Source: Phaeosaccion multiseriatum (lineage: Eukaryota > Ochrophyta, other classes). Taken from it: a DNA stretch of 64,000 nt. A program made the translations under genes and the position numbers. The DNA is taken from contig OZ218955.1 in NCBI GenBank assembly GCA_965112735.1, positions 2,914,001-2,978,000 of the forward strand, given 5' to 3'. Below are positions 1-11,599 of the stretch, in pieces (positions within the stretch are counted from its first letter, which is position 1; each line of letters opens with the position of its first letter). The notes below the pieces were generated by a model. It was not told where the DNA came from. It did no database searches and saw nothing but the letters and a program-made list of their open reading frames with translations.

Positions 1-132
1 ACTACAGGCCAGAGGCCTCCTTATCAACTCTTCCCCTCCCCTCTCTTCCACATGCACATGCCATGTGAGCACCGAGCCCCTTCCATGTCAGGATAGGATG
101 GGATCACACGCACCACCCGACCTACGACCTAC
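1..132 (-). other. Intron 1 of the aldolase gene (partial)
   Basis: Sequence after the aldolase donor on the minus strand. I see no further aldolase-coding frame before the window edge, so the next exon is outside. Confidence 0.5.
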
Positions 133-797
133 CTTGCGAGGTCATCCATGTTGGTCTGAATGGCCAAGTGAGAGATGTCTCCATCGGCGCCAATCACCAG
201 GGGAGAGCGCCACTTGGCAAAGCGAGCCCCAGCGTCGTAGTACTCCTTGCAACGCACGTTCAGAGAGTCCAGCCCTTGCATCACCGTCTCCCCCTCCTTG
301 CAGCCAGGCAGCTCGTACACCTTCAAGTGCGGTTTCACGCCAGGCACGATGCCTCGGTCTGCCAGCAGCTTTGGGAAAGGCACCCCGTCATCTGACTTTT
401 GGAACAGCGTCTCTGGGTCTAAAATGGCTCCGCTGAGGAAGTCGGGTCCGTTCGGGACGGTGAAGAGCATCTGGCGGTAGATCCGTCGCTGCTCCTCGGA
501 GTTCTCAATGCCCACCGCCTCGAAGCGAGCCCCCACTGTCGCTGGGCCTTCGTCGCACGCAGTCAACCCCTTGCCGAACTGTGTCATTGCCTTCGCCGTG
601 GCCAGCAGCTCTGCCTTTCGCTCCTTTGAGAGGTGCTCCCCGCCATGGCTCATTAGCAGCTGCGACGACCGAGAGGTTCTCTGGGCACCGTTGCGGCTGC
701 TGCTCAATACCGAAGTGCTTGTGAAGCAAAATGCACAGCTTCCATGCAGAGATGCAAACAGCAGAAGCGCACCCGCCCCGGATGCCGCCTTTACCAT
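133..797 (-). CDS. FBA: Class I fructose-bisphosphate aldolase, plastid-targeted, 5' exon (partial)
   Basis: First coding exon of a class I fructose-bisphosphate aldolase, which cleaves or condenses fructose-1,6-bisphosphate in the Calvin cycle or glycolysis. The ATG at 797-795 opens a hydrophobic signal peptide (about residues 1-20, rich in A/L/F) followed by SCAF and a Ser/Arg-rich stretch, an ASAFAP-like bipartite plastid signal. The mature part starts near MSHGGEHL. It shows family hallmarks: ACDEG (the ADES region), VGIENSEEQRR, MLFT, SGAILDPETLFQK, GIVPGVKPH, and YYDAGARFAKWRS. The exon ends at a GTAGG donor (GT at 132-131) in phase 2, so the rest, including the Schiff-base lysine, lies beyond the left edge. 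Family assignment is strong; plastid location is inferred from the leader. Confidence 0.93.
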
Positions 798-1783
798 GCT
801 TAGGGCCGGACTTGTGTCTGGGAAGCTGCTCTGAGATAAGGCGAAGGGGAGGATAAAAGGGGGCCGGGGGCACAACGTATGCGCCCGGCACAAATGGCGA
901 TTCTGTATCACCACCTCATTGGGATGTTGTACGGCCGCCAGATGATCAGACAACCATTGATCAGCTATATGATCAGCTGCCTCGGATGTGGCCCTTCTTA
1001 ATCCTCTCAGCATATGAGTAGGTGCGTTGGTATAGAGGCGAAGGAAGAGAATGAAGCAGATCGGGTTTTTTTTTTTTTAGGGGAACCAGGCCAAAGCCCT
1101 CTCATTTGTCGATGATTAAACCTATTGGGAGGAGACTCCATGAAGTATTCACACATGACTACGCCACATTTAGCTAGATAGTATATGAGACAAATGAGAC
1201 CCTTCAGGTGCCGAGAAGGCGTGAAGAGATTAAACAGACCATCCCCAAAGTAACCCCCCCCCCCCGGTCGACTCGCTTGCTATCGGCCTTCTCTCAAAAG
1301 CGCCACACGCATAAGGCTTTGACTGGAAACAGCGGGTCGCGCTCTCCGACAGAGTCGATGTACAATAGCGGTATCAACATCTCTGCTGCGGGGGGTTACA
1401 GACTCGCTCTGCTGCCCTCGACCGCTATCCTCTGCTCCAGCCCATCTGCGCCAGGTAGGTCCAATGATCCGTGCTGCCGGCTTTATAATTTCGTACTTAG
1501 TATGTAGTCTCTCCTCAATCATCACATGACACATCTTCGTCTCTCTTTTTGGCCCCCCCTTTTACGCCACAGAGTGGAGGAGAGCAAGTATGTATGGCGC
1601 TGGATGAGACTCTCTCTCTCTCCGAGTTGCCCCCTCTGTCCCGGGAGGCGTCAGCATCGGGTACCTGGCGCCGAGACTCAGGCGTAGCTTGAACCCACCC
1701 GACCAACCTCACACCCCCCACTCAGCACACCTCCGTCCTCTTTCTACCGTTCAGCACCAGTCGGTGATACTGATACAGTAGCC
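798..1783. other. Divergent intergenic region, aldolase / SET gene
   Basis: Shared upstream region of two divergent genes; must hold both promoters. I see a T-run at about 1066-1078, a C-run at 1254-1264 and CT-rich sequence near 1611-1625, but no core promoter element I can defend. A divergent copy of the dispersed GGTGATAC motif sits at 1758-1770, just before the SET start codon. No gene supported here. Confidence 0.5.
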
Positions 1784-4374
1784 ATGGCCTCCTCGTGCCT
1801 GGCCAAGGTGTTCGCCCTCCTGCTGCCCGAGGCAGAGGGCGGCCAGCGGTACCAGGGCGACTTGGAGCGGCTCACGCGGAAGGTTTACTCTTTCCTGGAG
1901 AGGCACGCGTGTATCGTCAGCAGCATCACTAACAGCACCGCTACTAGCAGCAGCAGCAGTAGCAGTAGCACTAGCAAGAAGTTGGGTGGGGGGGAAGCAG
2001 TGCGACAGTGCGCCAGGAGGAGGAGGAGGAGGAGGTTGTTGTTGCTTCCCTCTGACGATGATGATCAACACGAGGGGCACACAAGCAGCAGTGATGGGGC
2101 ACGGAGGAAAGCACCACCACCAGCGCAACCGCAACGGCAACGGCTCCGGTCCGTGTGCCCCAGATGCAAAGCTCATGAGGAGAGAGGCTGGCACCCCAGC
2201 GTGAGGCTAGAGGAGGGCAGAGGCAAAGACGAAGAAGGTGAAGGCCAAAGCGAGGCGGAATGGAAGGACGGCGGGAAGAGTAAGGCAGGGAGGGTGGAAT
2301 ACTGTTACGCCGGCAGTGGGAGGCAAGGCGGCGTATCGCAAGTGGGAGAGAGAAGCGTCGTCGCCAAGTCTCCCATCCCCGCAGGCTGCTTGCTGTTGAG
2401 GGAGAAGCCCTTTGCCGTGGTTGTCGAGAGGGGCGCCAACGACCTGCAGGGACAAAGGGGTGGTGGTGGTGCTCCACCGGACAGTCGCCATCGGTGGTGC
2501 AGCTATTGCTTGCACGAGTCCATAGACTCCTCCGCCCCGTTCTGTTCTCGCCACTGCTTACGCCTGGGCACCTGGCATGGTTGCGACGGGGGCACTGCCA
2601 GCGACCGTGACAGTGATGGGGAGAGTGAGAGCGAGGATGAGGGTGAGGGTGGCAGTGAGTGGGATATTTGGCATGATAAGACAGTGCGGCGGATGGGCAC
2701 AAGGCAGCGATTGTTGCTGCCGGTGGACGTCGAGCTCGCAGCACGGCTTCGTAGCGAGAGGAGGAGGAGGGCGAGGGCGAGGGCGAGGGGTGCGAGTGGT
2801 GGCAAGGTTGTACAAAGTGGGGGCGGACGAGGCGAAGAGCGCAATGACGCTACAGCAGCCGCGAGAATGGCAGGGGGAGATGGAGGACAAGCAGGAGCAG
2901 GAGCGAGAGCAACAGGAGCAGCAGGAGCACCATTAGCAGCTGCAGCAGCCGCCGCAGGGGAGTACCTGAAGGGGGTTTCTCTGGTGTCCCTTCCGACGAG
3001 AAAAGCAATCGCCATGGCAACCGACGCCTCCCTCGGTAAGTAAGCCTAAGTATGCTTAAGTAAGCCTAAATCAGCCTAAGTCAGCTCTCTCTTCCCCTCT
3101 CCACCTCTTCTGACTGATGTGGCTGGGCGTGGAGTGAGTGTACCTTTCGCCTTTTGCTGCGGAGGGAGCTCCTTCTCGCGCCGGTGCAACGTTGAGACTG
3201 ATGACTCATGAAATAGAAAGATGGCGATGGTGATTCCAGCTGGCTTTTCCCCTGAGGGTCTGACGCCGAGGGCCTTTCTTTAAAGGCCCATTCAAAGTTG
3301 ATCCCAAAGCTTTGTAGCCTTCCTTCCTTCCTTCGCCTGCTCAAGCAACGAAAGCAAGGCCTCTTTTTTTATGACACTGTTCCATTGTTTTATGACACTG
3401 TTCCATTGTTTTAACACTGTTCCATTGTTTTATGACACTGTTCCATTGTTTTATGACACTGTTCCATTGTTTTAACACTGTTCCATTGTTTTATGACACT
3501 GTTCCATTGTTTTATGACACTGTTCCATTGTGCGCGAGAGGGTAATGTTTAGGCACTACCCTCCTACCTACCCCTCGCCGAACCCCTGGCCGACTGAAGA
3601 GCGCCCCGCCACCCACACTCGTACCCACCTCCCATCTACACCCAGCCGCCATCGAATACGCGGGGAGAGAACCCTCGAGAGGACGGGATTTCGATGTCGA
3701 GATTCATGTCGATAGGCAGGGGGACGATCAACAGGCAGGAGGAGCAACAGCAGCAGTTGGTGATACAGCGGGAGCGACAGCAGAAGCGGGAGAAGAAGAC
3801 GGCGCTACTGCGGCTGTGGAGATGCTGCGCTGCCTGGCCCAAGTGCGCTGCAACAGCTTCGCCATCTCCAAGCTCATCACCACCTCGACCCGCCCACCTC
3901 CCCTGGCCCCACCCTCAGCGCCCCACACGCCCGACATACACGAAACGCTCGACAACAGCCCCTCCCTCTCGGTGGGTGTAGAGCAGAGGCGTCTCGCGAC
4001 GGGCATCTTCATGCATCTGGCCCGTCTGAATCACTCGTGCGAGCCCTCGGCCCTTGTCGGTTTCGACGGGGTTGGAGCCTCGCTTGTGGCCACGAGGAAC
4101 ATTCCTGCCGGAGAGCAAGTGACCATATCGTACGGTAAGAAGAGGTGGGGTATATGTGGTGTGGTAACGTGTGGTACACGGTGCCGGTGTGAGGTGTGTG
4201 TGTGAGGGAGGGAGTGAGGGAGTGAGGGAGTGAGTGAGGGAGGGAGTGTGTGAGGGAGTGTGTGTGTGAGGGGGCCTTCCTTCCTGCTGTTCGCTGTTTT
4301 GTACAGTACCAGAACAACCCGACTGCAAGACCTACACACACACATCACCATATCCATGTCACTCACACACACAT

Positions 4375-4416
<42 letters not shown>

Positions 4417-5247
4417 CACACCGCAGGTCCCCTGGCATCCGACATGCCCACCGCGGCTGATCGGCGCAGAGTCATATGGGCGCGCTGGGGCTTCTTATGC
4501 GAGTGCTCTGCCTGCGGCTCTGCTGGAGAGGCAGGCCTCGGCCGTGACGGCTCCGAGCTGTCACGGGCGGAAGCAGCAGGAGCGGTTGGTGATGCAGGGT
4601 CCATGCCGTCATCACCAACGGACCGTGAGGAGGCGAGGGCGAGGCATGGCGACGCATTGCGATTTGCGAGGGCAAACACTTTGCTCTTTGGGGGCAACGA
4701 AGGGAAGAGGCAGGCGGACGCCGAGGAGGAGGGGCTGCTTCTGTTGAAGGAGTGCTTGGGTAGGAGGCTGGCGAGTTACGAGCAAAGCAAGAGCAACAAG
4801 AGTAGCAGCAGCAGCAGTAGTAGTAGTAGTAGCAGTAGCAGCAACAGTCATATGGGCACCTTCGTGGAGAGCGCCAGGAGTCTGGCCAATGTGTACGACG
4901 TCATGGGGAGGATGGCAGTCAACGGAGGGAGGTACGGCGAGGCCGTGCGGTGGTGCACTCAGGCGTTGCAGCTCCTCAAGGAAGCCACCCGCGTAGGCGG
5001 CAGCGGAAGTCATATGGGCAGCAGCGTGGAGATTGGAATGGAGTGCCTGAAGCTGGCGGAGCTTTGTGCGATGGGAGGAGCTGCCCCTGCTGTGACTACC
5101 ATGCACCTCCGGGAGGCCAAGGAGGTGCTCGGTAGGTGCTTGCCGCCGCCGCCGGAGCGCCAACATGATCATTATCAGGATGGGGGTGAGGACGATGACG
5201 ACCTGTGGAGGCGGCTGAGGGAGCTGGAGGAGTTCTGTGGGCAGTGA
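1784..5247 (+). CDS. SMYD-like SET-domain lysine methyltransferase
   Basis: Three exons, 1784-3035, 3646-4134 and 4427-5247, join in phase to give 853 residues. The family transfers methyl groups from S-adenosylmethionine to protein lysines. The N-terminal exon has the SET start (VVAKSPIPAG, LLREKPFAVVV near residues 195-215) and a reduced MYND-like cysteine cluster (WCSYC, CSRHC). It then carries a low-complexity insertion of some 150 residues. Exon 2 has the SET core: AQVRCNSFAI, then LARLNHSCEPSA near residue 545 (the NHSCxPN cofactor motif) and GEQVTISYG. Exon 3 opens with RRRVIWARWGFLCECSACG, a typical post-SET zinc segment, and ends with a helical TPR-like tail (RYGEAVRWCTQALQLL). Exon 2 and exon 3 both contain copies of the dispersed motif (AAVGDTA, GAVGDA). 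Substrate unknown. Confidence 0.88.
3370..3532 (+). repeat. 21/19-bp minisatellite in SET-gene intron 1
   Basis: About eight tandem units of TTATGACACTGTTCCATTGT, some lacking TG (TTAACACTG...). It lies wholly inside intron 1 (3036-3645). The 21/21/19 pattern repeats, suggesting expansion of a higher-order unit. Confidence 0.9.
3754..3770 (+). repeat. Dispersed motif 1, GCAGTTGGTGATACAGC family (representative copy)
   Basis: Clear copies, exact or with one to three changes. Plus strand: 3754, 4582 (GATGCAG), 8438 (GGTACAG), 12971, 13201 (GTTATACAG), 17540, 19642, 21858, 21951, 21999 (AGTGGTACAG), 23013, 23669 (GGTACAG), 26901 (AGTACAG), 38502, 43381 (GGTACAG), 61007, 61741 (GAAACA). Minus strand: 7859, 7881, 24028, 35891, 35925, 44507. 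They lie in exons, introns, leaders and intergenic DNA. Confidence 0.9.
4345..4413 (+). repeat. (CA)n tract before the 3' splice site of SET intron 2
   Basis: CA-rich and then nearly pure CA sequence ending a few bases before the CCGCAG acceptor at 4421-4426. The 5' half of the same intron is GT-rich (about 4150-4265), so the two halves are complementary. Confidence 0.85.
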
Positions 5248-5796
5248 TCGTTCCAGCGTCTGTCGGTGTCAAGGGTATCATCTGTCTAAGTCATTCATCT
5301 GATCGAATGGTTGATTGTGTTGATTCCACGCATGTCTCCTTTCCTTTCGCTTCTGTATGTATATACCGTGTACATGAACCTATGTGTGTGTGTGTGTGAG
5401 AGAGAGAGGGGGCTCTGCTGCTCCCAAGTGGCGCTCTGCGAGCAACAAAGAAGAATGGGTTTAATTGTTATAAAGAGAAGAACGAAACCTTTGGAGGCCT
5501 CTGGAAAATCTGAGGCCTTCCACTTCTTCCCCAGTGGGCCCACCACCACAAGGCCTCCCCCCTCCTACACCTCAACGCAGAGCCACAAGGGCTTGTTATT
5601 GCTTGCATCTGCTGCCGCTCCTGTTTCATTTCAGCTTTATATGCTGCGGGATGGGGTGGGGTTGCTGTTTTGTGCTGCGGGGTGGGGTGGGGTTGCGCTC
5701 CGTAACGGCCAGGCGTAACGGCCAGCGCCGTTTCCAGAGAGTCCTTCTCCGGGCTCGAAACTTACATTGAAAAGTTGCCTGCCCATCGCAATCCTC

Positions 5797-6228
5797 TTAC
5801 AGTTCGTCCCCTCGTGAAGCATCGCCTCCTCCTCTTCCTCCTCCTCTTCCTCCTCCTTGGCCCTTCTGCGCGAGACGGTCCTCAACGAGAGCGAGGCGGA
5901 GTGCGCTGCCCGTGTTGGGACTCTGCGTCGGGCTGTGCACAGACTTGAGGCGGATGGCCATTCTGCGCTGCTGCTTCTTGTTCGAGGGCCACCCCTTGGC
6001 CTTGGCACTGCTGCTGCTGCTGCTGCTGCTGGTGGTGGTGCTGGTGCCACCAGAGTTCTCTTCCCCCTTCCCCTCTTGCTCACCTTCCAGCCATCGTACG
6101 TCAGCCCAGAGCTGAGATACTAAGCCCTCGTCCTCCTGTGGTAGAGGGGTTCAGGATCATGAAGGGGTGGGGAGGAAGTGCCGAGACACAGGAGAGGAGG
6201 GGGGTACAGAGAGATCGAAAGGTCGATC

Positions 6229-6268
<40 letters not shown>

Positions 6269-6458
6269 CCGAGCGAGGGAAGGGTAAACGGTGTGAGCCA
6301 TACGTGTCACGTAAAGAATAAAGCCTGAGACCGACAACAACAAAGCAAACGGGGGTGCGAACAATCCGCACACATCCATTCGTCTGAAGAAAGAAGTAGA
6401 GACAGACTCACGCACACACACACACACACACGTACACACACCCACACACCCACACACA

Positions 6459-6527
<69 letters not shown>

Positions 6528-9524
6528 GTACCATCGCTGTGACCTGTCCTCTGCTGCCGCCGCCGCCGCCCAGCAAGAGGCGAGCCTCGTCCTCGCTCAC
6601 CATCACGAGGGGAGGAGTGCCTGGTGTCATGTGCACCACACCCTCCTCGTCACCCCCTCTGCCGCTACTACTGCCGCCACTACTGCCACTGCTGCTGGTG
6701 GTGGTGGTACAGGTGCTGCTGCTGCTGCTAGTTTTGATGAGCTGTGCCTGCAAGTGGCCAGGGAGGTGTCGTAGGGCGATACCCGGGGGGGCAGTAACGG
6801 CCACGAGGGAAGGTTGCTGAGAGGAGTCCAGTCTGGACACGATCGCCAGCTGTGAAGTGAAGCCATCGTTCCAGGACGAGGGGAAGAGGAGGAGGTGAAG
6901 AAGAGGGAGGCAGACAGAGGAAGAGGAGGAGGGGGAAGGAGAGGGAGAGGCAGAAGAGAGGGGGAGGGAGAAAGGGAGGGAGAAGGAGAGGGAGAGGCGG
7001 GGAGGACGCGGGGAAAGGGAACCAAACAGAGGGGCGTTAGGACCACAAAGGGCACAGAGGCGAAGAATGGCCTGGGCGGGCTTGGCGACGCTTTGGTCGT
7101 GTGTAAGGTAAGGCAGGGTCGGGGGTTTCATGCATCGAAAAAGCAGAAATTTAAGGAAGGAAGAGCACACAGCCCACAAGCCCCTCCCGGCTCCTCTTTC
7201 TCTCTCTCCTCTCTCTCTCTCTCTCTGTCCTCTGTCTCTGTCCTCTCCGCTCTCTCTCTCCTCTCTCTCTGTTTCTCCTCTCTTTGTGCGTGTGTGCGTA
7301 TGTGTCTGCGTGTGCGTGTGCGTGTGCGTGGGCAGCAAAGCACCGCAGCTCAGCACACCGCAGCACTCCCTTCCCCCTCCCCCCAAAACCTCCTCCTCCT
7401 CCTCCTCCTCCTCCTCCTCCTCCTCCTCCTCCTCCTCCTCCTCCTCCTCCTCCTTTTCCTCCTCCTCCTCCTCCTCCTCCTCCTCCTCCTCCTCCTCCTC
7501 CTCCTCCTCCTCCTCCTCCTCCTCCTCCTCCTCCTCCTTCTCCTTCTCCTTCTCCTCCTCCTCCTCCTCCTCCTCCTCCTCCTCCTCACCTGCTGCTCTA
7601 TACCGCAGTCCCCGCTGTGCCCATCCACCCCCCCCGCAGCCTTGCCCTCATCACCCGTGACGAGGAGGAGGAGGAGCCCTGTCACCTCAGCCGACCCCCC
7701 GGGGAACCCTCCTGCCCCGGCGGTTACGATTTCTGACATCACTGCCTCCGTCAAGGCGTGTGCATCACACCATCTCGTGGAAGGAATCGCCAACACCGCC
7801 AGGGACTGAGCCCCCCACTGCGCCTCCACCGCTGCTGCTACCACAGAGGGTGCTGCTGCTCTATCACCAACTCCTGCTGCTTTATCACTAACTGCTGCTG
7901 CTGCTGCTGCTGCTGCTGTCTGTGATAGAGTAGACGGAGAGGGAAGATCCGCTCGCAAGAACTCCACCCTCGCACTTCCCGCCAAGAGGACTCCACTCTT
8001 TGCCAGAGAGACCATCGGCACTACCACCACCACCTCATCCTCCTCCTCCTCTTCCTCCTGCTCCTCCTCTTCCTCCTGCTCCTCCTGCTCCTCCTCCTGC
8101 TCCTCCTCCTCCTCTTCCTCCTCCTCCTCCTCCACCACCACCACCCCCATCACCACACCCTCCTCCTCGCCCTCTGGCACCGGCTCCTTGGCGCCCTGCG
8201 ACAGCTCGCTGCTGTTGCTGCTGGTCCTGCTGCTGGTCCTGCTGCTGGTGCTGCTGCTGGTGCTGCTGGTCCTGCTGCTCGTGCTGCTGGTGCTGCTGGT
8301 GCTGCTGGTGCTGCTGGTCCTGCTGCTGGTCCTGCTGCTGGTGCTGCTGGTGGTGCTGCTGACGGTGTTGTCTATGTCACCTGTTCTGCCCCCCCTAGCC
8401 TCTGCACCATCCCCTGCCGCATCTCGTTCTGCAGTAGCAGTTGGTGGTACAGCAGCAGTCTCAGCCGAAAGACGGGCACCAGCACCAGCAGCAGAAGAAG
8501 AGCCAGTAGCAGCATCAACAACACCACCACCAGCTTCCCTTCGCTCCACCCCCACCCCGTCCTCCTCCTCCTCCTCCTCCTCCTCCTCCTCCTCCTCCTC
8601 CTCCTCCTCCTCCTCCTCCTCTCTGCGCTGCGACTCGTTGTGTACGTCATGCTGCTGGTCATGTGCTTGCAGGCATCGTGTGGTCACCGCAAGCTCTCCC
8701 TGAAGGGCGCCGTGTCGGTGGTGCCGGAACATGTCTTGGATGGAGGCAAAGGCCGTATTGCTGATCATCACGGCCGGGATAGTGGTTTTCTGTGTAAATA
8801 TGCGTATGTAAGAAAAGAGAGATAGGGAGAGAGAGAGGGGGGAGGGAGGGAGAGTGAGAGAGGGGAAGAGCAAGTGAGGAGAAACACGCACCGGGAGGCG
8901 AACGAAGACAGAGAGGTAGAGATCGATAGAGTTTAAGTTTAAGATTGTAAGTTGGGGAGACAGCGGATGTGGTGGGGGAGAGGGAGGGGTGGATGGAGGG
9001 GGGCGAAATCTGATGCTTCCGAAGGAGAACGTCCACGACCGCGACAAGCCGAGGGGCTGAGGGGTGAAGCACAGGTACGTAAGCACGTTCACACGATAGT
9101 CCAGGCTTCGCCACATTCAAGTTCTGTAACGCCTCCTCCGCCTGGCGCTCCCTGCCGCCCTCTCCTGACCTGCCCCCCCTCCCTCTCACACACACACTTT
9201 CTCTCATGCCCTCCCCCCCCTCTCGCTCCCTCTGTCTGGGAGTCTCGTACCCCATGCCTCGCCCTCTGGCTCCCTCTGCCTCCCTCTCTCGCTCGCTCGC
9301 CCTCTCTCCCTCCATCCCTCCCCCCCTCTCCCTTTCTCTCTTGCCCTCTTCCTCGATATCTCCTTCACCCTCTTCCCCTCTTCCTAAATATTTCTCTCGC
9401 CCTCTTCCTCACTCACTCTCTCTCACCCTCTCCCTCACTCTCTCTCTCACCCTCTCCCTCACTCTCTCTCTGACCCTCCCTCGCTATATCTCCCGCCCTC
9501 TTCCTTGCCACCTCTCTCTCTCTC

Positions 9525-9584
<60 letters not shown>

Positions 9585-11599
9585 GCCCCTCTGCCTACCT
9601 CACCTGTTCCCCTTCTGCATCCATCTCAAGTGTTCCCGGCCCATCGTCCGCGATGATGACCGAAGCAGCCCCGGCATTCTCCGCAGCCACTGCCTTGGAC
9701 ACGAAGGAGCACCCCCCTCCCCTTCGCACCACCACGTGTGCCCCTCGGTAAGGCGAGGAGGAAGCATTCACGTCAGTTCCACCACCACCATCACCACCTC
9801 CTCCACCCCTGCTGCTGCTGCTGCTGCTGCTGCTATTATTCCCTCCCCGCCCTCTCTTCCCGCTTTCGCCAGCTGTGAGTTTGCTGCATCCGTACTCAGG
9901 CACCGCTAACACCACCTCCCCGGTGGGGCAGTCGCTGGGCTCGCCTCCAAAGACCGACTTGGTGACGGGCAGCGCAGGGAGAGGGAGGGGGCCCATCCAC
10001 AGGCGAATATGCCTGAGGGGGAGGAGTATGTGTGTGTGAGAGAGAGAGAGAGAGAGAGCGTGTGTGTGCGTATGCGTGTGTGTGTGTGAGAGAGAGAGAG
10101 CGTGTGTGTGCGTATGCGTGTGTGTGCGTGTGAGAGAGGGAGAGAGCGTGTGTGTGCGTGTGTGTGTGTGTGTGTGTGTGCGTATGCGTGTGTGTGCGTG
10201 TGCGCCCTCCCTCCCTCCCTCCCTCCTTGGTCATAAGTGTACACACCATGCAGACAAGTACATAACAAATACGTAACACGTACGTACCAGCTGGCATGCT
10301 CCGCTACGGCTGCGTGATGAAGTTGGGGACTGTACATGTCCAGCACCTCCCTGAGTCACACACACACACACACACACACGAGTTAGTCGGGCAACGGCAG
10401 GCCCCAGTCGGACACCACTCAACGGCGCAGCACGAGAAGTAAACGAAGTAGGGTGGGGAGCAGCGAAGACAAAGAGGCGAGGAGGCAAGGTGAAAGGTGC
10501 TGGTTTTGTGTGGCCACCAAGGGAGGAAGCGGAATAAGGAACGACCCTCCTTCTTCCCTTCCCTCCCTCCCTTCCTTCCTTCCCTCCCTCCCTCCCTTCC
10601 TTCCTTCCTTCCCTCCCTCCCTCCCTCCCTCCCTTCCTTCCTTCCTTCCTTCCTTCCTTCCTTCCTTCCTTCCTTCCTTCCTTCCTTCCTTCCTTCCTCC
10701 GTCCGTCCCTCCCTCCCTCCCACACGTATTCCGCACCTGTGCTGCTCGTCCTTGGGCCGTATAGTCAGCGCCACCCAACTGCTGCTGCTGGTACCACTAC
10801 TAGTACCACTGCTGCTACTACTGCTGCCGAAGACATCCCCTCTTCCCTTTCTTCTCGTGATTTGCGTCTCCTCCTCCTTCCTCCTCCCTCTACCATCCCG
10901 ACCCGGACCACCCACTGCGCCAATCCCGCCGTCCATTTCCCTCGCTGTTGTTGCCCTATGCCGTGCCTGTCTCCTCTTTGCCCTAGCATCCTTTGCCGCC
11001 GCCGCTGCAGCATCATACGCTTCGTCCTCTCGCTCCCTGTCTTGCTTTTCCAGGACAATATCCTTGAGCCTTTCAGCAAATGCGGCAGGCGATAGCCCTG
11101 AGCGAGCACAGGCAACCAGGGAGGGAGAGAGGGAGAGGAGGAGGTGAGCCTATCAACGCCAGACACAAGCAGGGAAGCACTGACGGACGTACGCAGAAGG
11201 GGGGGGGGGAGTGCAACACCCTTCACACTCACCTACAACATCTTGGCCTTCCAAGCCCACCACTCTGTCTCCCAGCACCAGACCGCCCTTCGCTGCCAGC
11301 CACGGCTTGTCTCCCACTCCTCCTCCTCCTCCTCCTCCTCCTCGGCCCGGGACCCACCCGGTCACCTCAAGTGCTTCACCGACGGCCATTCCGAGGGGCA
11401 TTTGGGAGAGAGGCACGTACACGTCGAAGTCGAAGTCCGTGCGAGCCAAAGTGCTGCTGCTGTTCGCGGCCTTCAAAGGCGGTACGAGCTGTGTCTGCTG
11501 TGCCTGGGCCCTTTCTATCCGCTCTTGCAAGACGGAGATGTGGGAGAGGAGGAAGAGGAGGGGAGGAACGAGGCGATGCGGCCGCAGTCGCTTCGCCAT
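5797..11599 (-). CDS. Secreted PA-domain protein with acidic low-complexity region
   Basis: Seven exons on the minus strand: 11599-11233, 11097-10737, 10350-10288, 10012-9604, 8789-7590, 6849-6526 and 6135-5797. All joins are phase-consistent and give about 1020 residues. Residues 1-30 form a signal peptide ([16 protein letters not shown]). Exon 4 and the start of exon 5 encode a protease-associated (PA) domain: VPEYGCSKL, then [32 protein letters not shown] and, across the splice, [17 protein letters not shown]. Exon 5 then has long Glu runs, Ser/Thr repeats and Ala runs. Exon 6 has a second weaker segment of the same flavour ([17 protein letters not shown]). The C-terminus is basic and Gly-rich and ends GDEL-stop, which may be an ER-retrieval-like signal. 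No catalytic domain seen; PA domains usually bind peptides or sort cargo, so a vacuolar/secretory role is inferred. Confidence 0.8.
6413..6525 (-). repeat. (GT)n starting at the splice donor of PA-gene intron 6
   Basis: On the coding (minus) strand the exon ends CAG and the intron begins GTGTGTGT and continues as a nearly pure GT repeat for about 110 bases. The donor site is therefore the first unit of the microsatellite. Confidence 0.85.
7390..7589 (-). repeat. (GGA)n starting at the splice donor of PA-gene intron 5
   Basis: On the plus strand a (CCT)n tract of about 200 bases with TTT interruptions. On the coding strand the intron starts GTGAGGAGGAGG directly after exon end CAG, so the polypurine repeat is continuous with the donor. 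Read through, it would encode poly-Arg; splicing removes it. Confidence 0.85.
10016..10203 (-). repeat. GT/GA-rich compound microsatellite in PA-gene intron 3
   Basis: Alternating GTGTGTG, GAGAGAG and GCGTATGCGTG units in an intron between exons at 10288-10350 and 9604-10012, followed by a (CCCT)n patch at 10206-10228. Confidence 0.8.
10550..10722 (+). repeat. (CTTC)n/(CCCT)n tetranucleotide tract in PA-gene intron 2
   Basis: Pyrimidine tetranucleotides on the plus strand, purine on the coding strand, lying just downstream (coding sense) of the exon 2 donor. Confidence 0.85.

Noticed and set aside
7350-9116. A 588-codon frame with a poly-Arg tail
   Set aside because: Only its middle is coding. 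It starts in intron 4 and runs through the donor at 7590 into the (GGA)n intron, which creates the poly-Arg.
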